A DNA stretch of 64,000 nt. It comes from Mesostigma viride (lineage: Eukaryota; Streptophyta; Mesostigmatophyceae; Mesostigmatales; Mesostigmataceae). Under the pieces are notes generated by a model. The model had not been told where the DNA came from. It saw nothing but the letters and a program-made list of their open reading frames with translations, and made no database searches. Below, in pieces: positions 1 to 31,416 of this stretch. Each line of letters opens with the position of its first letter. Within the stretch, counting starts at the first letter, position 1. The stretch is from contig RPFO01000715.1 in NCBI GenBank assembly GCA_009746045.1, forward strand, positions 345,449-409,448, written 5' to 3'. The position numbers and the translations under genes are program-made.

Positions 1-100
1 GTTCCAAGGGTGGGCCAGAATATGTTATTTGGCTAGATACTCTCATACTTACTAAGATGCCCACACTCAATCCGTTCTGGTGGTTCCAGTTGACACAATT

Positions 101-1094
101 GAAGGGTTAACAGGTGCCACACATGGTGATTGGAAATCGCCCAGACACCTTTTACAACACCAGCCGACATTACTTGGACAATGATGTAATGTGGCTTTAA
201 CATCTAAGCTCCCCCTAGACGCGCATATTAGACAGCCGCGATGACTTACTAACATGTTTTCTCTCCTCGTTTCCGTCTCCTCCTCACCACCAACGCAGGG
301 CCGGTGCTACAACTCCATGGCTGCATACACACCCGCCACCACGGCAGACTAAAGTCAGAGGAAAAATCATCTGGAGCCCAGCCATGACTGCGAGGGCTAA
401 TCAACTCCAAGAACGGATTGCTGTTGTTGAAATACCCGGTGAAGCTCTGTCCCTCGACGAGAAGAAACATGTGGAAGAAAAGGTGTGCGGATTCGGTGGC
501 ACCATCTGTGGGGGGGTTAAAAACCAGCCGAATATTCACGTCGAACCACCAGAGCTTTCTCCCCCACGCTGATATGAGGAAATGCGTCTTTTACCCCTTC
601 GGGGGGTCAGCTCGGTTAGCATTTTCTTAACCAGTTCGGCTGTGCAAAATTTGACGTGAATATTTGGCTGGTTTTTAACCCCCCCACAGATGGTGCCACC
701 GAATCCGCACACCTTTACTTCCACATGTTTCTTCTCGTCGAGGGACAGAGCTTCACCGGGTATTTCAACAACAGCACTCCGTTCTTGGAGTTGATTAGCC
801 CTCGCAGTCATGGTTGGGCTCCAGATGATTTTTCCGCTGACTTTGTCTGCCGTGGTGGCGGGTGTGTATGTAGCCATGGAGTTGTAGCACCGGCCCTGCG
901 TTGGTGGTGAGGAGGAGACGGAAACGAGGAGAGAAAACGTGTTAGTAAGTCATCGCGGCTGTCTACCTGCGCGTCTAGGGGGAGCTTAGATATTGAAGCC
1001 ACATTACATTCTTGTCCAAGTAATGTCGGCTGGTGTTGTAAAAGGTGTCTGGGCGATTTCCAATCACCATGTGTGGCACCGGCGGTTAAAGGGT
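101..1094. repeat. Large imperfect palindrome, arms about 440 bp
   Basis: The arms 101-543 and 653-1094 are inverted copies separated by about 110 bases. Both arms can be translated to the same unknown peptide, which contains VVEIPGEALSLDEKK. The plus-strand copy is at 384-572 and the minus-strand copy at 536-877, so this looks like a transposon fragment duplicated head to head. I do not recognise the peptide. Bases 1-100 hold nothing I can name. Confidence 0.8.
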
Positions 1095-1660
1095 TTTCCG
1101 TGTTGCACAGGGGCGAGCACCGCAAGCGCATGCTCTTCAAGGTCCTCGTCCTCACGGTGCTCACGTATGGCGCCGAGGCGTGGACCCTCACGGCAACACT
1201 GGCAGCTAAGCTAGACGGCACGGTTTACAGGATGCTCGATCCGACAGGTCCTGAACGTAGGGTTTTCCCAGCGTAGGTCATTAGAGTCTTTGTATCATCA
1301 GGGTGCATGCATGCCTCGTATTTCGGACGAGATTAGGCAGCGTAGAATAGCATTTGTAGGACATCTCAGTGCTCGCACCAGCCAGGTCGACACCGCCCTT
1401 GGTCTGGCCGGCCCCCAGCGGCTCGGCCAACCATGCAGGGCGGCATATTTTGACCTGGCCTGGCCCCAAGAACATTCCTAAAAGGGTAGGGAAACATGCC
1501 ATGAACTACACCCAGATGTTGCTGGCCGACCTAGTGGTCCCAGCCCAGTTTGAACACCGCATCCACTCTCTCTCCCTTCTTTGGACTGCCATGCAGGACA
1601 AGACGCGGTGGCAGAAGATTGTCAAGGCTCACACGCCAGACCCTGTGGGCAACTAGCCAC
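1095..1660 (+). pseudogene. LINE ORF2 C-terminal relic
   Basis: Two plus-strand frames give the end of a non-LTR reverse transcriptase ORF. The first has VLTVLTYGAEAWTLT followed by LAAKLDGTVYRML. The second has RISDEIRQRRIAFVGHLS and then AMQDKTRWQKIV before a stop. The same string of motifs occurs in LINE relics at 52930-53760 and 40106-40971, both on the minus strand. The frame changes midway and the 5' part is missing, so it is dead. Confidence 0.75.
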
Positions 1661-1780
1661 CTCCCCCCAAGAGGAGGAGGCGTTTTGATGAGTAGTGTAG
1701 TTAGGCTTTTCTAGACTAGATAGCTTAGAGTTAGGTTAGTTCGATTACGCGGCTTCCCGTCCACTCCACCCAATGATCCA

Positions 1781-1830
1781 TCATGGAATATGTGCTACAT
1801 GATCTCCCAACGGAGGCATGTTATAATAAT
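1781..1830 (+). repeat. LINE 3' terminus with conserved hairpin and AT-rich tail
   Basis: The block ATATGTGCTACATGATCTCC, then CAACGG, is followed by a TTTAATTTAATTTTAAT run. Related ends occur at 54238-54300 and 55013-55100 (minus) and at 56640-56692 (plus). It sits just downstream of the LINE coding relic, as expected for its 3' end. Confidence 0.6.
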
Positions 1831-1859
1831 TTAATTTAATTTTAATCTGGCCCGCACAG

Positions 1860-2340
1860 ACCATGCAGGTGAATACCCGGCGATGAGGGCCCTGCCGGGG
1901 GCCGGCCGGGCTTACATGACTGGCCAGCCAGGTAGATGCACCTCCTACTCTGGCCGGCAGGGTACCCTTGTCCCATTGCAACCCACTGGTAAACTAGTTG
2001 CGCGTGCCCCGCACCGACGCGGCGCAAACCATGCAGACCAATGGGACACACCCGCTTGCACAATTGAGGATGCAGGGCTTCTGGGACTATCTGTACTCCG
2101 CGTCTGCATGATAGACAAGAAGAAATGGGCTGCCATCTGCGATAAGCACCTTCCTGCTGAGGCCGGCCGGGGCAGGCTCCTGTTTTCTCCCCACGGGCTC
2201 CGCGGCCCATCACTAGCCAGGGTAGACTAACTGTCCGCAGATGGAGGTTATTGCCCCTGAGGATCGATAGCCGCTACATTACCTGGCGCCTCGTCTGCCA
2301 TTACAGTAGAGGACAGCTCGGATGAGAATTATATCCCCCT
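1860..2340 (+). pseudogene. LINE ORF C-terminal relic, second family
   Basis: The plus strand encodes KKWAAICDKHLP and, in another frame, AITVEDSSDENYIPL before a stop. The same peptides recur at 51160-51431, so this is a dispersed retroelement ORF end broken by frameshifts. The short WAAICDKHLP block is placed like the MDKAKWAQVIED block at the end of the LINE at 40106-40971. Confidence 0.6.
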
Positions 2341-2660
2341 CTATAGTGAGTAGTGACTATACATGGTTGGGGCATGATGCAGACGCTATTTGTGACTTTC
2401 GTGTAACTATTTTTGTAATGAGATTAGCATAGTACACCGTGGCATGCGCCCATGTGCGTGACACGCAAGTACTTACTTGCAGCTCGGATGATGATTATAT
2501 CCCCATCTAGCTAGATAGTACTAAATCGTTGGGGCATGATGTAGACGACATTTGTCTGTTTGTTTAACTATTGTGTGATTATTTTTCTGAAGTGAGATAT
2601 TAATTAGCATTGTACTCCGTGGCATGCTCGTGCGCATGACACGCAATTAAGTACTTACAT
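2318..2660 (+). repeat. Tandemly duplicated LINE 3' UTR
   Basis: Two successive copies (about 2318-2482 and 2483-2660) both run from a CTCGGATGA block through GGGGCATGATG and GTGGCATGC to GACACGCAA and ACTTAC. A single copy of the same sequence is at 51405-51570, where it ends in an (ACTT)n tail. Confidence 0.6.
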
Positions 2661-2802
2661 CATGCCATGTGTTTACGTACTTTCAAAAAATGAACAACTA
2701 AAATTTTCAGCCATGCATGCAAGGTAATTGATCAATGATAAAAAAGTTTACACCACATGGGGAGTTTAAACCACATATCACAATGGTATTTATGAGCCAT
2801 AT

Positions 2803-2915
2803 ACCTGAACGACTCGAACACGCAGACAAGATAACGGCAGGCTCGAGCTACCTTGCATGGTCCGGATTCTCGATCCCGATTTCTAGCCTGCGCTGGTTTT
2901 CTCCTTGAATATCCA
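2803..2915 (-). repeat. Dispersed repeat family C, fragment
   Basis: In reverse complement this matches 55553-55660, 55961-56033 and 39990-40088. All share the core CAGGCTCGAGCTACC or its complement, and the motif ACCAGCGCAGGCC. There is no coding signal. I see nothing further in 2916-3123 except a 33-bp AT-rich direct repeat at 3085-3155. Confidence 0.6.
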
Positions 2916-3266
2916 TGAGACAACCAGCCCAGGCCAGAAATATGGACATGGCCATATGCACGTCGTTGTCTCATCGATATGCACGGTGATTGACGTCAAC
3001 GCACCATTTAAAGTGTCAGAACTTGTAACAAGTCAAGAATATCTTATGAAGTCTGAAGCATTGAAGCTCGTGAAAAAGCAAGCCCATATATATTTAATAA
3101 TATAATTACTTACAGCAGACAGGAATATATATTTAATAATATAATTACTTACAGCAGAGTGAAATCACTCAAACCAAAGCAAACGCCCAGCTATAAACCT
3201 CTATACAGAGCCATGTCAAATCTCTATACTACGATAAGACCAATGGAAACTCCTAACGGGAGGAAC

Positions 3267-4324
3267 CTAATAGCCCTGCTGCACCGCAAAATCAGCCCGC
3301 GTACGGCGGAGCATGATGTCAGCCATGGCCCGAGTCAGCGCCACCGACAAGCGCTGACGCCAATATGACGTCCAGGTCCGCGCCGACCATGGGGCCCGCT
3401 GGCCCTCCAGGTCCAGCCGGTCCTCCCGGAGCCGGCAACACTCCTTGAAGAAGGCGGAGGTCAGGGGCCCCATGGCCCCAAACTCCTCCAGGACAAAGGG
3501 CACCACACGATGGTGCCCGACGTCGCCGTAGGCCAGGAGCTTGGCCCGCTCCGCCCGGTCCGCCGTGTAACCTGCCGTGAGGGAGGCCCCAGCCACGTGG
3601 CTAAGAGCCAAGGGCCGCGCCACCGAAACGTCAATAAGCAGATGCCGGCCACCCCCCGAGGCAAAGTCCAGCACCACGATGTCAGGCCGGTGGTTGGGGG
3701 AATAGAAGGCAGCGCCATCCGCATCCTCGGACCGGATGTTCGCGTGGGGGAAAACCGACCGAATCATGGCGAGCACCACCGTCAGGAGGACAGTGTGCAA
3801 ATACAAATACCAATTCTGATTCTGTTGGCCCCCCATGCAGGCAAGGTAGTGAGTCCCCGTGGGATCCAGCGGCTGCCCACAGCTACCACAAGGCCGCCCG
3901 GCCGGAACAAGAGGCTGCGGGGCAAATAGCTGGTGCCGGAGCGCCACCGAGTAGTGGCTGGGAGCCAAGGCGAATGGGGGGCCATGGGAAGAGCACGAAG
4001 GTACGCCGAGCCCACACTCCGCAAGGAAAGCGAGAACAGCCACGCACGTCCCTGGGCGTTGAGGTCCGCGAAAAGAGCAATCCAATCAGCCGTGTGCAGA
4101 ATACCCGCGTAGGTTTTCTGGTGTTTATCGATGACGCGAGCAGGGAATGCGGCGGGAGATTGAACGGAGGCGACCGAGGGAGTGCCGCGAGGGAGGTGGC
4201 GCTGTACCGCCTGAGCGGCACGGACGGGAGAACAGGCCTGCTGGATCTCAGCATAGGCCTCCTGGATGGCGGTGACGAAGGGCAAAGGGCTGCCCATATA
4301 TATACCATTCCCTGCTCGCGTCAT
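3267..4324 (-). pseudogene. LINE C-terminal ORF with zinc knuckle and endonuclease-like domain, frameshifted
   Basis: This is the left arm of the palindrome. It carries the same ORF as 4266-5186 plus an upstream part that runs through the loop (about 45 residues). One base is missing from a homopolymer near 3975 (six G here against seven C in the mirror copy), which splits the frame in two. Confidence 0.7.
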
Positions 4325-5186
4325 CGATAAACACCAGAAAACCTACGCGGGTATTCTGCACACGGCTGATTGGATTGCTCTTTTCGCGGACCTCAACGCC
4401 CAGGGACGTGCGTGGCTGTTCTCGCTTTCCTTGCGGAGTGTGGGCTCGGCGTACCTTCGTGCTCTTCCCATGGCCCCCCCATTCGCCTTGGCTCCCAGCC
4501 ACTACTCGGTGGCGCTCCGGCACCAGCTATTTGCCCCGCAGCCTCTTGTTCCGGCCGGGCGGCCTTGTGGTAGCTGTGGGCAGCCGCTGGATCCCACGGG
4601 GACTCACTACCTTGCCTGCATGGGGGGCCAACAGAATCAGAATTGGTATTTGTATTTGCACACTGTCCTCCTGACGGTGGTGCTCGCCATGATTCGGTCG
4701 GTTTTCCCCCACGCGAACATCCGGTCCGAGGATGCGGATGGCGCTGCCTTCTATTCCCCCAACCACCGGCCTGACATCGTGGTGCTGGACTTTGAGGGGG
4801 GTGGCCGGCATCTGCTTATTGACGTTTCGGTGGCGCGGCCCTTGGCTCTTAGCCACGTGGCTGGGGCCTCCCTCACGGCAGGTTACACGGCGGACCGGGC
4901 GGAGCGGGCCAAGCTCCTGGCCTACGGCGACGTCGGGCACCATCGTGTGGTGCCCTTTGTCCTGGAGGAGTTTGGGGCCATGGGGCCCCTGACCTCCGCC
5001 TTCTTCAAGGAGTGTTGCCGGCTCCGGGAGGACCGGCTGGACCTGGAGGGCCAGCGGGCCCCATGGTCGGCGCGGACCTGGACGTCATATTGGCGTCAGC
5101 GCCTGTCGGTGGCGCTGACTCGGGCCATGGCTGACATCATGCTCCGCCGTACGCGGGCTGATTTTGCGGTGCAGCAGGGCTATTAG
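4266..5186 (+). CDS. LINE C-terminal ORF: zinc knuckle plus restriction-like endonuclease-type domain
   Basis: The open frame of 306 residues is the 3' end of a non-LTR retrotransposon ORF. A CGSCGQP and HYLAC pair near residues 100-120 forms a CCHC-type knuckle. It is followed by NHRPDIVVLDF and LLIDVSVARP and then a lysine-containing helix, ERAKLLAYG. The PD, D.S and K spacing resembles the restriction-like endonuclease of R2/NeSL/Dualen-type LINEs, in which it nicks the target DNA. The RT domain is absent. This copy is uninterrupted, while the mirror copy is frameshifted. The endonuclease assignment rests on motif spacing alone; a degraded domain of unknown function is the alternative. Confidence 0.55.
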   Translation: MAVTKGKGLPIYIPFPARVIDKHQKTYAGILHTADWIALFADLNAQGRAWLFSLSLRSVGSAYLRALPMAPPFALAPSHYSVALRHQLFAPQPLVPAGRPCGSCGQPLDPTGTHYLACMGGQQNQNWYLYLHTVLLTVVLAMIRSVFPHANIRSEDADGAAFYSPNHRPDIVVLDFEGGGRHLLIDVSVARPLALSHVAGASLTAGYTADRAERAKLLAYGDVGHHRVVPFVLEEFGAMGPLTSAFFKECCRLREDRLDLEGQRAPWSARTWTSYWRQRLSVALTRAMADIMLRRTRADFAVQQGY

Positions 5187-5347
5187 GTTCCTCCCGTTAG
5201 GCGTTTCCATTGGTCTTATCGTAGTATAGAGCTTTGACATGGCTCTGTATATAGGTTTATAGCTGGGCGTTTGCTTTGGTTTGAGTGATTTCACTCTGCT
5301 GTAAGTAATTATATTTTTAATATATATACCATGCAGTGTTGGCCGAG

Positions 5348-6252
5348 ATGCTGACCTCGCTGAACACGATGCTCAACACGGTGGAGGCCCGGGTTTCCAA
5401 TGTGAAAGCCAAGGTCGCCCACAAGCTCCAACCTCAGCTCACGGCGCTGCAGACCGCGGCGCACGCATCTGCATGAGGCGCATGCTGCACTTGCATGTCT
5501 CTCGCCTTAATCAGCTGGAGGCAAGTGCGGCCTGCTCGTTAAGAACTAAGAAGCTAGAATCCATCACCACCCAAACCGACGCCCTGGCCGCGCAGGTCCC
5601 GGCAATTGCAGCGCAGACGGCCACCATCGCAGCCCAGCCCACCCGACCCGATGCTATCATCTGCCGGCGGCAGATGATAGCATCTCGCCGCACTCCTACG
5701 CGGACCTGCTGCGGTCTAGCGACCGCCTCGACGTATATGCATGCAGACGCCATCGCTATACGAAACTCCAGGAGCTTGAGGACCTTTGCCAGGCAAACAA
5801 CGGGAGGCCACCGCGCTCGCCGCGACTGCCGAGCAGGTGGTGCTGCGTCGTTTCCCCCAGAAGGGCTCCAGGTGAGATGTCAACCACCCTTGCGCCGATG
5901 AGCTCAAGGACCAGCTTCTTACCCTTATGGGCCTGGTAGGTGAGGTAGAACTGCGCGGGTGCCACCGCCTTCCCCACTCACTTGAAAAGGCGGCTCCCCC
6001 ACCAGTCCTGCTCACCTTTCCATCCCCTGAGGACAAGCAGTGGTTCCTTTCTCGTCGCAAGAGGTTGTGCACACGACCTCACCTGGACGCTGGACAACGA
6101 CCTGACCCCCGCTCAGCAGCAGCAGCGACGCGACCTGTGGCCTGAATACCTCCGCCACAAGCAGGACCCCCAGAAGCCCAACTTAGGTGTACTGGAGGGG
6201 CGGGGACCTGATGATCAACCACAAGATGTGGACGCCCCCTGCGGGCTAGAAT
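5348..6252 (+). pseudogene. LINE ORF1-like relic (coiled coil plus C-terminal nucleic-acid-binding domain)
   Basis: It starts with MLTSLNTMLNTVEARVSNVK, a heptad-like coiled-coil start, and then changes frame several times. Near the end it reads SCSPFHPLRTSSGSF and then LTWTLDNDLTPAQQQQRR and DLWPEYLRHKQ. The pattern of a coiled coil, a basic linker and an LTWTLDxDLTPxxxxxR(R)xLW end resembles L1-type ORF1 proteins, which coat LINE RNA. A parallel copy is at 51627-52475. The breaks in frame show it is inactive. Confidence 0.6.
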
Positions 6253-6660
6253 AGCTTGTAATCCCTAGCTTGTAATCATTGGTAGTCACTGCCACCATGG
6301 CAGCCATGCCTAGAATGTTTGCCTAGCCGAGCCACCATATCTAGTCACGTGCACCGCTAACGCACGGTATATAAACATGCAACCAGCCATAGCCCTAGCT
6401 TAGCCCTTGCACAGCCATGCTACGTCCTGGCTATGCAATCAGCTTACTTGCCCACGCTCCTTGTTATGATATGCTCACATGGGTCTTATTGCACCCACAG
6501 AACTTGCCGGATCGTCCATCGTGTCGATCCGATCGCTGCATGCTGTGGCATGCCACTGGCATGAAGGAGAAAGGGGGTCTCTGCCTTTCCTTCCTGTTGT
6601 GCGGCATACAGGGATTAAAAGCACTCCGGTGCTCCGTGACTCCCCAACGGGAGCACGATT
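6253..6660 (+). repeat. 3' region of ORF1 element ending in a terminal hairpin
   Basis: About 400 bases are conserved with 52476-52919 and carry no ORF. The last bases (6629-6656) form a stem GTGCTCC/GGAGCAC around a loop containing CTCCCCAACGG, followed directly by TTAATA. The identical end is found at 52893-52919 and, inverted, at 40106-40135. A TATATAAA at 6368-6375 is not conserved in the second copy. Confidence 0.65.
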
Positions 6661-7091
6661 AATACTACTATGTATACTATAGGGTTCTTCTTCTTTTCGG
6701 GGTTTTCCTCATGTTGCATGCCACTCTCACCTCCGTAATTTATCATTCTCAATGAATATAAGAAATTAATAGTAATCTGACACGGACATCCGAGGATCAC
6801 GCCAGCTGCACAAGGTACAACTAACTACATATTATACCAGCATTCTCGGTGAGTGTAATATAGTTTTACAGTTTAGTCCAGTTCCATCAAGTACTTGCGT
6901 GCCACGCTCAGGAACATGCTATGAAGTACTCGAGCAGTCTCAGTATATTATAAACAAAAAGGCCAACAGTTTAGCTTACTGGGTAGAAATGTCCTCATTT
7001 CCTACCCAGGGTCCCAGACGGCTCTTTGCCTCTACCTAAAAGTTCTACCCAGCATGGCTTCATGCACCTACTTGCTTATTAGATACTCGCA
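6661..7091. other. Intergenic, 3' flank of the PHD/TFIIS/SPOC gene
   Basis: No coding signal is visible. On the minus strand a TGTAA lies at 6870-6866, about 220 bases after the stop codon of the gene. That matches the usual position and sequence of poly(A) signals in chlorophyte algae. The rest is unremarkable AT-rich DNA. Confidence 0.35.
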
Positions 7092-28152
<21,061 letters not shown>

Positions 28153-29537
28153 AGTGTAAAATGCTCGAGACTATGAAATCGGTCTTCAGCTGCCCGAGTA
28201 CACCCAAATTGCCATTCCCCTCCCAATGAGATAAGGGTTATGTAAGCCAAATTGCTGAACTATCGCACCCAGATTTGGGATGCAAAGAAAAATTCGTAGT
28301 GGTCATTGTTAATTCTCAGGTATCCAACTAGTTGGAAAGGCGGTTTCTGTGTGCTAGAATTTTGATGCAGAGCGAGCAGTGGTGCACTGTTGCTCCCTCG
28401 CCATAAGTTTTTCATCTGCGCTCGGGGCAACAACCCAAGATATTTCGTGGCTGGTGCTACCAGTTATGTAAAATAAGGGTTTATCATAATATGTACGATG
28501 ACGTGACCGGTTACAGTAGCGATTAGTGTCTCTGTCATACGCAACGTTGTCGACAGATGTGATAGACTAGAGGATGCCCTGGCAAGTTTCGCATTCCCGC
28601 GCCGGTACCCCACAATGATGCCCCATTGGGTCCGCGACGGCGAGCTTTTCTGGTTCAGATGTTGTTGGATCACGGAAAGTGCGGAAAGTGCGGCGTGATA
28701 CGGTTGCGGAGAGTTGAGTTGACGGTGGAGAGTGCGGAGAGGCATGACGTCAAGACTCGAGAATAATCAAGAATCCTGCTTGCTTTCCGGTTGGCGCGAG
28801 AATGAACACCAGCCCTCCTAGGACGGCCCTGTCGGACCACCGGCGCGGGAATAAACTCAACTCACTCAACTCCTAGGACGGTGGCAACCAAGTGTACGGC
28901 ACATCCCGGTTTCCGTCTAGGATCACGGTTTCTAGAGCCTTGCTTTTATACCACCTGTAAGCGACGTTGCAAGGGGATCCACCACCATTGTGCCATGCTG
29001 GCCAGTGCACGCGGGTGTGTGCGGGGGTTTTGTCACGCGATTGTTTCCCAGTCTCTTGTTTACACCACAAATCAGGTAACTTGCTGGCTTTCATCTGTGG
29101 CAGTCTTCTCGGCGGTCGTGGGGGCACGCAGCTAGGCTCGCGCTCGGCGCAGAAGCTTGATAGCCATTTGGACGTAAAATCTGTCATGGCAAGAAGCCAC
29201 GGGACCAGGACACAAAACTAGGGCTTGTTTCTGGTGAGTGTCCGCGAGGGGTGCTCGCTGCTTATCGGCACGCTCTTAACCGTACAAATTGCTGTGTGCT
29301 TACCTTCCCGCATTTAGCCGCGTAGTCGGTCACGTAAAAGGTGTCCTTAGCATCCCTGCTGCCGTCACCTTGCGACTCACATTTTGCGTTAAGTTTTTTA
29401 CGCATTGTCCTCCCTCGCAGCGCTGTCGACTTAATCTTACCTTGGCGATCTTGCTGCCAAGCTTGAACCCCCGTGACCAGCAAGGCCATCTCTAGTCCTA
29501 TTTCGCCTTCGGAAGTCGGCATTTTTTACTAAATAAA
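28153..29537. other. Intergenic region between two divergent genes
   Basis: The PHD/TFIIS/SPOC gene starts to the left and the glutaredoxin-like gene to the right, so both promoters should lie here. I see no clear TATA box, no conserved ORF and no repeat array. Two copies of a CTCCTAGGACGG block at about 28816 and 28870 are the only short repeat I noticed. Confidence 0.4.
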
Positions 29538-29999
29538 ATGTCGGGGCATACCATTGTCTTCTATTCCACGACCATGCGTGCCGTCCGGAAGACTTTTGAG
29601 GAATGCAACACGGTGCGCATGATGTTCGAGAACTTGCGAGTAAACTTCGATGAGCGCGACATCAGCATGCATGCCGAATATCGGGAAGAGCTTAAGGCCC
29701 TCATGGGCAAGCCAGTACCGGTGCCGCGCGTGTTTATCAACGGCGAGTACTTGGGAGGGTTCGAGGAGCTGGAGCATTTCAACGAGGAGGGCACCCTGGC
29801 ACGCATCTTGGAACAACGAGGCGTTATACCTGGTAGTACCAAGCCGCCCACCGAGCTATGCACAAGCTGTGGTGGCAAAAAGTTTGTCATGTGCACCATG
29901 TGCTCAGGTGGGTGCAAAATCGTGGGCAAGGACGGCAGCATCAGTAGATGCGAGAACTGCAACGAAAACGGGCTCGTGAGATGTAGTGCATGTGCCTGA
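29538..29999 (+). CDS. Glutaredoxin-like protein with C-terminal four-CxxC zinc module
   Basis: A single exon of 153 residues. Residues 5-95 form a glutaredoxin fold: IVFYSTTMRAVRKTFEEC at the position of the active-site helix, the cis-proline strand VPVPRVFINGEYLGG and a closing helix. The usual CxxC redox pair is absent (TTMRAV instead). The family is therefore thought to bind partners or metal rather than reduce disulfides. The end carries four CxxC pairs (CTSC, CTMC, CENC, CSAC) with GG spacers, as in DnaJ-type zinc modules. This architecture is that of the plant At5g39865-like group and animal GRXCR1. The start is the first ATG, after an A-rich leader. A TGTAA at 30486-30490 may be its poly(A) signal. 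Confidence 0.88.
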   Translation: MSGHTIVFYSTTMRAVRKTFEECNTVRMMFENLRVNFDERDISMHAEYREELKALMGKPVPVPRVFINGEYLGGFEELEHFNEEGTLARILEQRGVIPGSTKPPTELCTSCGGKKFVMCTMCSGGCKIVGKDGSISRCENCNENGLVRCSACA

Positions 30000-31281
30000 G
30001 AAAGTCTGCTTGGTATGACTGAGCAGCAGGACAGCTGAACAGCGGTGCTGTGATGCACTAATGCAGCTTTGGCATGCATCATGTTCCCCTGGAGCATCGG
30101 AATAATTAGGACAACCAAATGACAGTATTTCCAGGTTTTATGTCAGGTAATGCTTCGGAGCAAAGATTGTGCTAGCTAGGCCTGCCTGACAGGGGGTTAT
30201 GCGTGATCGACCACAACTCGTTCGCACAGTCCTGGTTCTTCAGAGCTGGCGGCAGCATCAGCAAGAGGTGCTTGCAAGCGCTAGGGCTGTTGTTTACCCT
30301 TTCGTTGTCAACAAGCCTGTTGCGTTTAAATGCTGGCATGTGCCAGCACTGGCCGTTTTCTTCCTAAAAACAATTGTATATAGAAGGCATTAGCACTGCA
30401 ATGCCAATGTAGTGTTGACACTTGGTGTTTCGCTAGGAGCTTTTCTAGTAACTAAGACTTCCATTTCAGCTCGCCATATACAGCATGTAATGAAAGTATA
30501 CTTAATTGACATATATAGTTGACATCTTTGCAAGTTTATACTACATGCTACATGTGGATTGAGAATATGTGTAAGTAAAGTAAGTACTTTGATGTCATGC
30601 GCGGTGGAGAGGGGAAGCTCGGCAGCCGGCGTGCCTCCCATCCATGGCTGCCACATCTGCAGCGAGGGGGGCCGTCGTGAACGTGCTAGCTGAAGGCTTC
30701 CTTAAGGAGGGTGCGAACGATGGTTTCGGTCGCGACGGTGGGAGGGGGGGGCCAGGTCCCGGCTTCGGAACGCCCGAGGAGGGAGCAGAGGGCGAGGCGC
30801 TGAAGCCGGGGGCGAGTCAAGCTAGCGTGGCAGGTCATCGACAGTGAAGCAAGAGATCGCGGGGTGCCATTTGGCATATGGCCTCGGTTTTGGCGGAAGA
30901 TGAGCATGCGCAGTTCAACAAGCGAGGCGCGCGTGCCGGAAAACACATCGTCCATGAAGTAGGTCGGTTCTCAGTTCCAGTAGCCATAGGTATTGATGAC
31001 AAAGGCGACCTCGGCCCAGCGAGGTTAATTTGTCAGGGCGACTGCGTTTGGGCTCATGGGCGATGCCGATGGCGAGGCGAGCCCGGGAGGGGCCTGGGCA
31101 ACCACCAGTGCCTGACTAGTGGCACCGCTGCCTTCCGGGCCTAGGGGGGCCTAGGGGGGCTGCAGCCGGAGCTGCAGACGTATTTTCAGGGCTTGCAGTG
31201 CAGCCGCCTAGATGCATTTGCGTTGATGAGCGTTTGCTCGTCATAATATTGCGTGATAGCTTCGGGAAAATATATCAGTGT
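30000..31281. other. 3' flank and unassigned sequence
   Basis: The first 500 bases are probably the 3' UTR of the glutaredoxin-like gene. From 30640 to 31140 the DNA is GC-rich and open in more than one frame, but none resembles a family I know. It may be a worn transposon piece next to the gypsy element. Confidence 0.35.
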
Positions 31282-31416
31282 TGTCGCGTACTCGTGCCAA
31301 ACTCCCTGCACTGACAGTAGCCCACGACCTTGTTGGCCCTCATGAGGTATGGCTGCATGGGCCGGTGATCGATGGGCCACATGCTAGCCTTACCCCACTA
31401 GTGCTGCCCACTTTTC
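31282..31416. repeat. 135-bp block duplicated on both sides of the gypsy 3' LTR
   Basis: This stretch matches 32546-32680 almost perfectly and in the same orientation. The second copy lies just inside the element. So the 3' LTR is flanked on both sides by the same 135 bases. It is far longer than a target-site duplication. Confidence 0.85.

Larger units (their letters stand above)
3124..5329. repeat. Palindrome with about 1.02-kb arms
   Basis: Arm 3124-4149 is the inverted copy of 4306-5329, with a 156-base loop between. The arms carry the same LINE C-terminal ORF pointing outwards. The whole block splits a LINE arrangement that is uninterrupted at 51140-52919, so it was added later. The arms differ by small indels, which shows some divergence since the duplication. 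Confidence 0.85.
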
